Assembly: GCF_000149955.1 (NCBI RefSeq)
Contig: NC_030996.1
Location: 1,443,467 to 1,507,466 of the forward strand
Direction of reading: 5' to 3'
Source: Fusarium oxysporum f. sp. lycopersici 4287
Lineage: Eukaryota > Ascomycota > Sordariomycetes > Hypocreales > Nectriaceae
DNA length: 64,000 nucleotides
How positions within the stretch are numbered: position 1 is the first letter of the stretch; each line of letters begins with the position of its first letter. Under the pieces are notes generated by a model. That model made no database searches. It had not been told where the DNA came from and was given only the letters and a program-made list of their open reading frames with translations. This document shows, piece after piece, positions 12,807-21,852 of the stretch. Made by a program: the position numbers and the translations under genes.

Positions 12807-12813
12807 CGGACCG
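12807..12813 (+). promoter_or_regulatory. CGGACCG palindrome, copy 1
   Basis: Core of CTCGGACCGACAAAC, about 460 bp upstream of the sugar-transporter ATG. A CGG and a CCG triplet separated by one base is an inverted-repeat arrangement typical of a Zn2Cys6 dimer site. Copies 2, 3 and 5 share the CGGACCGACRA extension. Confidence 0.55.
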
Positions 12814-12877
12814 ACAAACTTGGTGAGCCACAGAAGTCCATGAATGACAGACATCCTTGACTCTGCCAAAAACCCGT

Positions 12878-12884
12878 CGGACCG
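12878..12884 (+). promoter_or_regulatory. CGGACCG palindrome, copy 2
   Basis: Core of GTCGGACCGACGAGC, about 390 bp upstream of the sugar-transporter ATG; the whole GTCGG-A-CCGAC is a perfect palindrome around one base. Confidence 0.6.
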
Positions 12885-13040
12885 ACGAGCACGACCCCGT
12901 TAGTTTCGCCCCCCAGCCCCAGATTCTCTTCTCCTTAACCCCAGCTTTTGCTTGGCCTGCATCGCCATCTCCATCCCCAGACCCATCAAGCGCCCCTCAA
13001 AAGCATATCTCGGACGCGCGACACGAGATTCTGTCTTCCC

Positions 13041-13047
13041 CGGACCG
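13041..13047 (+). promoter_or_regulatory. CGGACCG palindrome, copy 3
   Basis: Core of CCCGGACCGACGAAC, about 225 bp upstream of the sugar-transporter ATG; shares CGGACCGACGA with copy 2. Confidence 0.55.
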
Positions 13048-13266
13048 ACGAACGAGCCAGATCTGGAGTTTATGGGATGACGATTGCGCCTAAAGACCTC
13101 AATGAGCTGACCTCGACCCACCGGTCGCGGATTTGGAGTCAACCAAAACCCCGAGAACTGACTGAGATTTTTCCGTTAGACACTGCCACTCGGAGAATTG
13201 TACCCTACCCTAGCTTAACTGCTCATCAAAGAGGCACCGTTAGTGTCTCGAACTTTAACCTCAAAC

Positions 13267-14998
13267 ATGAGCCAAGGCGGCGAGAACGCGTCCCTGGACA
13301 CCGTGTCACCATCCAACACCATCACAATGACCTCCAAACCGTCATCAAAGGTCAACCATATTCCCGCTGATGAACCGAAGAGCCAAGCCCACAATGCAGA
13401 AGCCAGCGCCGCCACGGCGCTAGAGCACGAGCTTACCTTTCGCGATGCCGTGCGTCTCTACCCCAAAGCCATTGGCTTTTCACTGCTGTTCTCCATGGCG
13501 ATTATCATGGAAGGCTACGACATGGCTCTCATTGGCTCATTTTACGGATATGAATCGTACGTTATCCCCTGTTCCCACGGCAGGAAAAAAAGCTAATTTG
13601 CTTTTTAGGTTCCGCAACAAGTATGGCAACCAACCAAATCCCGATGGCGGCATGGTTATCTCTGCGGATTGGCAGACGTACATCCAAGTCGGCGGCATGT
13701 GCGGGCAGATCTTCGGGCTGTATCTCAATGGCTGGGTGTCTGATGCTATTGGATACAAGAAGACTATGATACTGGCGCAGATCATCATGGTCTCTTTCAC
13801 GTTCATTGTGTTCTTTGCGAAGAATATCCAGATGATCCTTGCGGGACAGATTCTGATGGGCATTCCCTGGGGTGTCTTTCAGACCTTGACGTTGGCATAT
13901 GCATCTGATATCGCTCCCGTGGTTCTCAGGCCTTATCTCACGGCTTATGTGAATCTCTGCTGGGTTATCGGACAGTTGATATCAGCGGGGGTCCTTCGTG
14001 GACTTCTGAATTTGGATAATGAGTGGTCATATCGCGTTCCATTTGCACTGCAATGGATGTGGCCGCCATTCATTATCCTCGGCACGATATTTGCGCCAGA
14101 ATCTCCTTGGTGGTTGGTTCGCATGGGCCGTCACGAAGACGCAAAGAAGGCTATCCAGGGCCTCGTCACGCCCCAGCCGGATCTCAAGTTCGATGCTGAT
14201 GCGCAAGTCTCAATGATTCACGAGACAAATGAGCTTGAAAAGGCTACGTCTGCGGGCACTAACTATTGGCACTGCTTCATGAGAGCTGACTTGAGACGGA
14301 CTGAGATTGCGTCCATCACATACGTCGCGCAAGCCATGTGCGGCAGCGTTCTCATGGGCTATTCAGTCCAATTTTATGAGCGTGCAGGACTCTCGTCAAA
14401 CAGCGCGTTTACTCTTAACATTGTACAGTATTCTGTAGGCGCAATCGGTGTCATCCTTTCATGGTTCCTTATGGCGAGATATGGACGTCGCGCCCTGTAT
14501 ATCGCCGGCACAACATCGCTTTTCATAATCCTTTTAGTAGTCGGTGGCCTTGGATTCGCACCTCAAAGCAAGGCAGGCCCTTCGTGGGCGATCGGCAGCC
14601 TTCTCATCTTTTATACCTTTATCTACGATCTAGCAGTGGGACCAGTCTGTTACACCATTGTCGCAGAAATCCCATCAACACGATTGAAAGCGAAAACGAT
14701 CGTATTGGCGCGCAACTTCAATAACATGGCCGGCCTGGTAAATAATACGCTGATGCCAAGAATGCTTGGTGTACATGCATGGAACTGGGGTGCAAAAACA
14801 GGTCTTTTCTGGGCGGCGTTTTGTTTTCTCATCATGGTTTGGGCATATTTTCGTCTTCCGGAACCAAAAGGGAGGACTTATGGAGAGTTGGATGTTTTGT
14901 TTGAGCATAGAGTCAGCGCACGTAAATTTGCCAAAGCGCGGGTGGATCAATTTGGAGATAGCACTGGTGCTGTCGAGGTTGATGCGCATTCTAGATAA
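13267..14998 (+). CDS. MFS sugar:H+ symporter, alpha-glucoside/maltose permease type
   Basis: Plasma-membrane sugar porter of about 559 aa. Exons 13267-13556 and 13609-14998 flank a 52-nt intron (GTACGT...TTTTTAG) that joins ESFRNKYG. The ATG at 13267 is preferred; the frame is open slightly further upstream only through a GTG. Visible features are a long hydrophilic N-terminus, first membrane helix LLFSMAIIMEGYDMALIGSFYG (family-typical), loop WVSDAIGYKKT (sugar-porter motif), PESPWWLVRMGR, LMARYGRRALYIAG, and the C-terminal signature PEPKGRTYGELDVLFE. These favour the fungal alpha-glucoside/sucrose-transporting branch over the hexose branch. A GH32 enzyme without signal peptide follows on the same strand, supporting sucrose or fructoside uptake before intracellular cleavage (inference). 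Three CGGACCG sites lie upstream. Confidence 0.92.
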
Positions 14999-15309
14999 CG
15001 GTTGTACTGGGTAAACTATGGGTATCATAATATTTTGGGTTTTGGGATGGGACACGGATTTTAGAATGGCGTCAACATGTAATCAATTTGCATATCTTGC
15101 TCACAATGGCTGCATTCGCGGCCGAATCACAGCTGCAGGCGAAATAATTAGCCAAGACATTGTCACCCTGCAGTCGCATCTGCAGTGAAGCAGCTGACAA
15201 TTGGTTACTCTATAAGGGGAAATAATCGGGGTACTTCCCAAACGAGTAGTAGATAGCAATGGAAGTTAATCATGAGGCGCGGGGAACGCTCAAACCTCGG
15301 ATCTGATCT

Positions 15310-15316
15310 CGGACCG
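15310..15316 (+). promoter_or_regulatory. CGGACCG palindrome, copy 4
   Basis: Core of CTCGGACCGTCATG, about 310 bp upstream of the GH32 ATG. The left flank matches copy 1; the right flank differs after CCG. Confidence 0.5.
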
Positions 15317-15458
15317 TCATGATTGCATTGCATTGCAACGGATATTCTAGCGTTAACTTTAGATAGGCACGCCTTTTCTCTTGGCTCATTGACGATCTAC
15401 GAGAATCCCCACTCAAAATCCCTTCTCGTCGGCTGATTAGCTACAGTTACAGTCTTGT

Positions 15459-15465
15459 CGGTCCG
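15459..15465 (-). promoter_or_regulatory. CGGACCG palindrome, copy 5 (reverse orientation)
   Basis: On the minus strand it reads GTCGTCGGACCGACAAGA, about 160 bp upstream of the GH32 ATG, sharing CGGACCGACAA with copy 1 of the transporter promoter. Confidence 0.6.
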
Positions 15466-15620
15466 ACGACATCAGCAAACCGAAGCGGCTGGGGCGTAAT
15501 CTGGGGGTCTAGAGAGCTCGGCTGAATTACCTACTTATTAGGCAAAACCCGGGCTCGACCTTTTATCGTCGCCTCATTTTTCTTCATTTTTATATCTTTT
15601 CGACATTCCTTCGACGCTTC

Positions 15621-17495
15621 ATGACTGCAATTGAGAAGTATAAAGTGACGACGGAGGCGAAAACGTACTTGGGCACTCCGAAAAGAACTACAATGACGGT
15701 CAAGAACACTACACCCCGCCCTCGATGGCATCCTTCGCCGACATACCACCTCAAGGCACCTCGAGGTTGGATCAATGATCCGTGCGCACCCGGATATGAC
15801 GCCTCAACAGGCACATACCACCTATCTTATCAATGTCAGTACACCCATTCAATCTCTCGGCCAACTCTCAAGCTGACCTTGCCACCAGGGAACCCCAAAT
15901 CCTGCGATTGGGGTGACATCACTTGGGGTCATTACACAAGCAGAGACGGTCTTACTTGGAAGCAAAACACACAAAATCCAGTCCTAGAACCCTCTGAGCC
16001 TTACGATGACAAGGGCATCTTCACTGGCTGTCTTCACCCTACAGGTCTTCAAGGAGAAGAAGGCCAACTCACGGTTATCTACTCATCCATCACAAATCTT
16101 CCCATCCACTGGACTTTGCCGTACACTCGAAATTGCGCTGGACTGTCAGTAGCAACATCGACAGACGGTGGTAAGACATGGCAGAAGAGTGAACAGAACC
16201 CAATCTTGGAGGGTGAACCCGAAGATCTCACCGTCACAGGGTTCAGAGACCCATATCTTGCAGAATGGCCTGCTTTGGATGAAATGAGAGGCGAGGCAAG
16301 CTTGTATGGCTTTGTTTCTGGAGGTGTTGTCGACGGTGGACCTACAGTGTTTCTCTACGCGATCTCACCGACCGATTTGACACAGTGGACATACCTCGGC
16401 CCCTTGATCGATTTACCCACAGGATTCAGCCCCTCCGGACGATGGGGCGGCGACTTCGGTGTCAATTGGGAATGCGTCAACTTCATGACTCTTCACAACG
16501 AGTCCGAGGAGCGGCCTTTCTTGCTTATGGGAACTGAAGGAGGAGTTAAACCTGGTGCTAAGGAGGGTCGTGATCAGTGGTCGCTTTGGATGGCTGGGTC
16601 TCTTGAGCAGACCGAACAAGGACCCAGGATAAAGCCCGAGTACAGCGGAATCCTCGACCACGGATGTTTATACGCACCTAACTCTTACGAGCATCCTATT
16701 ACGAAGAACAGGATCGTCTGGGGATGGTTGAAGGAGGACGAGCTTACATTGGCCCGACGCGAATCCAAGGGTTGGACCGGATACTTCTCTATCCCTCGCG
16801 AGCTATTTTTATACACGGTTGAAAACGTAACGAGGACTCTTACTTCATCATTGGCACAGGTTGGTTGCATCAAGGCTACCGAGAATGGAAGGGGGTCAAA
16901 GACGGTTCAAACACTGGGAATTCGGCCACTGCCAGATCTGCAAGGACTTAGACGAGACAAGCCTGGTTACTGGAAAAACATCGACAGCGACGCCAGTCTT
17001 GGAAAGCTTGCCGACACACATACCGGAAGCTGGGAGCTAGAAGCTACAATCAAGGTCTCACCAAACGACCAAGGCCTTGGATTCTGGATTCGACACAACG
17101 AAGACTTGTCCCAAGGAACAGCCATTCACTTCTCTCCTCAAAGCGAGAAGATCACCGTCGATCGAAGCAAATCCAACCACGAAGCCGATATCGAAAAGGA
17201 TGCTGTTTCCGGCCCTTTCACTCTCTTCTACTCAGACAGGAACGGCTCAGAGGAGTTGGAAAAACTTCATTTGAGAATCTTTTGCGACGGCGACGTTCTC
17301 GAGGTCTTTGCCAATGATCGCTTCGCGTTGTCGACTATGGTTTATGCGGATACTGGAGATTGCACGGGTTTGAGCTGGTTTGTTGAAGGACCAGGAGCAA
17401 GCGAAACTGTTTTTGAATCTGCTAAGTTATGGGAGAACATGAAGGAGGTTGTTGAGGTTGATGAACCTGTTATTTATGAACGAAGTCAGTTGTGA
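15621..17495 (+). CDS. GH32 beta-fructofuranosidase (invertase/fructosidase), intracellular type
   Basis: Glycoside hydrolase family 32 enzyme of about 606 aa that would cleave terminal beta-fructosides such as sucrose. A 54-nt intron (15835-15888, GTCAGT...CACCAG) joins LSYQ to WNPKSCDWG. Active-site motifs are visible: WINDP with nucleophile Asp about 53, FRDPYLAEW (transition-state Asp) and NWECVNF (acid/base Glu). A C-terminal beta-sandwich follows, with DGDVLEVFANDRFALSTMVY. The N-terminus MTAIEKYKVTTEAK has no signal peptide; an internal Met at residue 25 is an alternative start, also without one. The enzyme should therefore be intracellular, matching the adjacent sugar permease. Promoter has two CGGACCG sites. 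Confidence 0.93.
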   Translation: MTAIEKYKVTTEAKTYLGTPKRTTMTVKNTTPRPRWHPSPTYHLKAPRGWINDPCAPGYDASTGTYHLSYQCQYTHSISRPTLKLTLPPGNPKSCDWGDITWGHYTSRDGLTWKQNTQNPVLEPSEPYDDKGIFTGCLHPTGLQGEEGQLTVIYSSITNLPIHWTLPYTRNCAGLSVATSTDGGKTWQKSEQNPILEGEPEDLTVTGFRDPYLAEWPALDEMRGEASLYGFVSGGVVDGGPTVFLYAISPTDLTQWTYLGPLIDLPTGFSPSGRWGGDFGVNWECVNFMTLHNESEERPFLLMGTEGGVKPGAKEGRDQWSLWMAGSLEQTEQGPRIKPEYSGILDHGCLYAPNSYEHPITKNRIVWGWLKEDELTLARRESKGWTGYFSIPRELFLYTVENVTRTLTSSLAQVGCIKATENGRGSKTVQTLGIRPLPDLQGLRRDKPGYWKNIDSDASLGKLADTHTGSWELEATIKVSPNDQGLGFWIRHNEDLSQGTAIHFSPQSEKITVDRSKSNHEADIEKDAVSGPFTLFYSDRNGSEELEKLHLRIFCDGDVLEVFANDRFALSTMVYADTGDCTGLSWFVEGPGASETVFESAKLWENMKEVVEVDEPVIYERSQL

Positions 17496-18041
17496 TGAAC
17501 AGCTACTGACATATCGGCGCATGGAGTTACCATTATCGGGTTTATGATAGTCGAAAAGCCATCAATTGAACTTCTTTCCATCGAATATCTTCTTCCTTCT
17601 CTTTGTCGCTCCCCATGCCCACCATTTAGGGTTTGCGGGGTGGTCACTGCCTTCCGCTCACCCATTGCTTCCCACCAGTGAATTGTTTCAAGCACTACGT
17701 AGTAGCATTTGTGATGAGGATATTATGTTATGGATGAGGATGCTACGTTTGGTGGCGGTCAGCAGTCGTTAGATCCCTGAGGTGGCGAGGTTGAAGTTAC
17801 TACCGTAATCGGTAATACACCCCGCAAATGCTGCAACCTCACGATTGACAAAACTTCCGTATTTGTCAATCGTCAAAGCCTGCTTACTTTACCCCTCTAT
17901 AAAAACAGGCTTATCATGCCAAAAGTCAGCTGGTCTTTGAGGGGGACACAATTTTCATTTAAATTTCCTCCCTACCTACAAGATATTTGTCTTAAATTAT
18001 ACCCTTCCCCAGGTCTGTATTGAACCGATTGACATATTATC
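17496..18041. other. Intergenic with promoter of the NmrA-like gene
   Basis: No gene. A TATA-like sequence lies at 17898-17904. Confidence 0.6.
17898..17904 (+). promoter_or_regulatory. TATA box
   Basis: TATAAAA about 138 bp before the ATG at 18042, inside CCCCTCTATAAAAACAGG. Confidence 0.5.
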
Positions 18042-19119
18042 ATGAAAGTCGTTGCAGTCGCCGGCGGAACTGGAAGCGTGGGTAGCACCATCGTCGATGG
18101 TCTCGTAGAGTATGGGAAACACAAAGTGTATGCTCTGTCCAGAAAGGTAAGCCAATCTTCTGCGTTCGATCTACTTGGTGGCTTGATGTTGACCAGCAAT
18201 AGGAACGACCGCCGCAAGGCGCTGTGAACTACCTCAAAGTAGACTATAATGACCCTGATGCTATCACGAAAGCCCTGGAGGATGCAGGAGTCAATATTCT
18301 CATCTGCGCCATAAGTGTCGTATCACCAGAGGCAAACCAGGCACAGAAGAATTTAATTCAGGCTGCTGAACGGTCTTCAACAACCGAGCGCTTCGTCATC
18401 AGCAGCTTCGACATGCTGCATGTTAAAGAGTAAGTAACCCTGGGACTCCTCAGGCGTGACTGACCATCGGTATAGGGATATCGAACTCTCGCCATTGACC
18501 AGATACACCTTTGAGGCTATTGATGAACTTGAAAAGACTAGCCTTACGTACACTCGTATTGCTAACGGCTGGTTTCTCGACTACTACGGCATGCCGCACT
18601 GGAAGTGTAATCTCGAGCCATGGATCAACATCATCAACATGGAAAGCAAATGGGCAGTCATTCCAGCTGATGGAAATATTCAGGCCAGCTTCCTCACATC
18701 TCAGGATATGTCCAGATTTGTTGCGCGCTTGATGGATCTTGAGAAGTGGGACAAGATCAGCGCCATTCGTGCCAACACCTTGTCATTCAACGAATTAGTC
18801 GCAGCCGCGGAGAAGGCCAGAGGTAGGAACATATCCATCATTGTCAGCCATTGGTTACTAATTGCTCCTAGGGACCAAATTTGATGTCGCTGTTGATAGC
18901 CTGGAGAAGTTGAAGTCTGGTAAGATTTCATTCTTTCCTGATTATCCATCGATTGGTCATGGTGAAGGCGATGAGGCATTCTTCGCCATGATTCATTACC
19001 AAGCTGGCATTGGCCGCTATCTCGTGCCTCGAGATCTCCCACCGTTGGACGACAAGTTCCCCGACTTGAAAGTTACAACGCCTTTGGAGGTCATGGAAAG
19101 TGCCTGGAAGGAGAAATGA
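18042..19119 (+). CDS. NmrA-like / isoflavone-reductase-like NAD(P)-binding protein
   Basis: Atypical short-chain dehydrogenase of the NmrA/isoflavone reductase family: a Rossmann protein that either reduces a small substrate or senses NAD(P). Four exons with exact frame joins: 18042-18146, 18203-18429, 18476-18822 and 18872-19119. The dinucleotide motif AVAGGTGSVGSTIVDGL is at residues 5-21, followed by VDYNDPDAI and the strand VNILICAIS. The C-terminal half carries YTRIANGWFLDYYG (substrate lobe) and ends PLEVMESAWKEK, usual for the family. No signal peptide. Substrate unknown. It is not clearly tied to either neighbour. Confidence 0.87.
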
Positions 19120-20069
19120 TGATTTTCAGGCATAGGGCTATCGGCATCCTGTTTCCGACTTTTAGAGATCACCTATGTTCCTACAAAGGTTTCCCAGTTT
19201 GAGAAAGTAAACAAGTCGGCATTGAGCATCGGCATTTTAACAGCTCTGGGTATTACCTGTTATCTGCTAGTGCTCGATGCAATATTTTCTCCGCCTTTCG
19301 AGGCTAGCCTCAGTCAGCATCGACCGTTCCTAGGTTATGTTATCACCTCAAGAATCGCTCCATGATCACATCCAACCCTATGTCGTTTGTTATACTGCAG
19401 CTGGCCGCTAGAACCATTGAAACAAGTAGCAATGGCGAAGTCGTGGGTGATACTTGTATTATGTGGTGTCTCAGCACATGGCCATTCTCCTGAACTACTG
19501 AACCTTCTCTACCCCCCTGCTGTGTTATTTACAGCGCCCATTTGCTGCAGGTAACCCCTCATCGAGCGGAATAAACAGCCAAATCTGGGGTTTCACAGTA
19601 ATTCCGCAAGTCTCGAATTCGCGGTTCCCTTCCCCGTGCTAGTGTCTGTGCGTTCTGATCGTCCATGACTCGGAAATCCAGTAACTCGGAATAGGCCCAT
19701 AATTGAAATTGTGAGACGACCCGCTCTCCATTTTGATTCGCTGCTGGGAAGCCTAACAGCCACTTGCTCCCTGGCTAACGAACCTTATCGCTCTACTCTC
19801 AAAGCCACATGGCTGTTTCCGGCTACCGATTGCTCTAACTGACGGCAGCATGTTCCGATCGTTCATAACTTGGGACGAACTGGCGTCAAGTAAGCAGCCC
19901 CCAATGTGGTGGTCTGACATCTGGCTCGATTCTCGACTCTTTAGCCCTTTAGCCACTTTCTCGCGTTGGCTGTATCCTCTACTGACTTAAATCTCTGCCA
20001 AGCCGCTGCTCTACAGCTTGGTGAGTGCTCCATTTTGTACTTGTCATCACTCCTTCATACAAGACGTCT
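19120..20069. other. Intergenic, about 0.95 kb
   Basis: No coding region supported; a 67-residue minus-strand ORF (19753-19956) looks like chance. No repeats or RNA genes recognised. Confidence 0.55.
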
Positions 20070-21403
20070 ATGGTCATGGCTGCTTCAGATTATGCCTCCG
20101 AGTCCAGGGGTGCGGTCGCCATAGCTGTTATGGCGACCCTGTCGTCAATTTCTCTTATCGTTGTGTCCCTGCGAGTTTACGCCCGGGCCATCATGCTGAG
20201 AAACTTTGGCGTCGATGACGCATGTGCGATCCTTGCTTGTGTGGGTGTCGCATTCAATACTGAGAAATCTTCTTACTAATGACAAACAGCTGTTGACGAT
20301 CGCTGACGCTTCTATTATCGCAACAAGTAAAGGCGCCCTGTTAAAGTAATTTTTCTCTTGCATTTCACTAATATACTATAGACGTTAGAAATGGCCTTGG
20401 CTCTCATATATCTACACTTTCCGGCGAACAAATTAGTAATTTCTTGAGGGTAGGCTTTACTGATACCCAACTAGCAACCTAGCTAAAACAAGCCAGATGT
20501 TTTACTTCTCAACAGTCGTCTACAATCTCGCCCTAGCAGTCATCAAGACAATATTTCTCCTCCAGTACTACCGTGCGATACCTGTGCGCCAGTACAAGAA
20601 GACATATATCACATCCGTCGTCCTCGTCACTTGCTGGAGTCTTTCTCAAATCTTTCTAAATACTTTTATGTGCGTGCCTATTGCATCCTTCTGGGATGTC
20701 ACGATCAAGGGCACCTGTATTCTTAACAAATCTTCATTCTATGTCGGCGCGGCGGGTAACATCTTGACCGATATCTTGATCATGGCCCTCCCGATCCCCG
20801 TTCTTCGCAGTCTGAAGCTCGGTCGGAGACAAAAGTGGATTCTTATGTCTGTCTTTTGCCTCGGAATTTTGTGAGTTTCTTATACCTATCTAGGCTTGTC
20901 TTTTACGACTAACGCGAAACAGCACGTGTCTTATCTCACTCGTTCGCATCAAGTTCCTTAACATTGGTACGGACATCACATGGCATAATGTCGAATCAGC
21001 ATCTTGGTCAGTCAGCGAGTTGTGTTGTGGTATCATCTGCGCTTGCGTTCCAACTCTCCGACCTCTGCTATCAGGTCATGAGCGCGGTTCTAGCCATGAC
21101 CAATCCTCGTACGCAAGGCATGAAAACTCCAGGGGCATTATCACGGCTCGCCAAACAGGTACTTCCCGGAGCCATGAAATGAATGATCTGCCCAGGACGC
21201 TTCATTCATCTGAGAGTAAGGATCAGCTCCGTCCCTTAGAGTCAACCATTGTCGTGCGTACCGATGTCGAGCAAAAGAGAGGCCGACCACAGCCAGGACA
21301 TGGTCCGGTGATGCACCGTACGGTAATACAAGGAAAAGATGAACATAGACATAGTTTGTCTAGCGACTCTGAGGATCCCTTTTCTATGCACCAGGTAGTT
21401 TAA
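20070..21403 (+). CDS. Rhodopsin-domain (PTH11-like) integral membrane protein
   Basis: Seven-helix-type fungal membrane protein of the rhodopsin-domain/PTH11-like class, candidates for G-protein-coupled sensing at the plasma membrane. Five exons join in frame: 20070-20240, 20290-20326, 20382-20449, 20497-20870 and 20923-21403. Hydrophobic segments include AIAVMATLSSISLIVVSLRV, YFSTVVYNLALAVIKTIFLL, SSFYVGAAGNILTDILIM and FTCLISLVRI. Conserved-looking positions are GVDDACAIL after helix 1, RNGLGSHI, the ALPIPVL stretch, and DITWHNVESASWSVSE. A long polar C-terminal tail (TARQTGTSRSHEMND to DPFSMHQVV) is probably cytoplasmic. The N-terminus has no CFEM cysteines. The start at 20070 is the first ATG in frame; 20076 is an alternative. 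Confidence 0.83.
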
Positions 21404-21404
21404 G

Positions 21405-21645
21405 ATACTGTATAAACCAAGTTATAGTATAGTAATATTATTCACTTCATAAGTAGGCCTCTTTATATATATAGATTAAATGATATTTATATATTTATTA
21501 ATAAAAAAATAAAACTTTTATTACACGTCTTTGATTACGATGTTATTATTCAGCAAAAGTTAGGTTATAAATAAGTAAAATATTAAAATAACAGGTATAA
21601 ATAACTTATATTTTATTTAATATCAAAATCTATAACTAGGGCCGA
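21405..21645. repeat. Very AT-rich island
   Basis: About 240 bp of roughly 80% A+T, full of TATA and TTATT words, abruptly bounded by GC-balanced sequence on both sides. No coding potential. It could be a RIP-mutated repeat remnant, but no element can be identified by eye. Confidence 0.5.
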
Positions 21646-21852
21646 GCGTCCAGCGCCTGGTCCAGTCGAACCTGCTAAGTCAGGTCCATTCTGCCCTGCT
21701 TCTCCACCTGGGCTCTATCCATAACCGTTACCGTCCTTGGAGTCTCATCACGACACCAGTCACGACCATGACCGCCAGATCGCGAGGTCGCTATCTGAAG
21801 TTGTCAAGTTCAATTTCCGCTTTCTTCCATATACCAGAACCTCGCGGTTAAA

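Noticed and set aside
12550..13142. Several overlapping ORFs upstream of the sugar transporter
   Set aside because: Basic, low-information peptides on both strands; the region is better explained as a promoter with CGGACCG sites.
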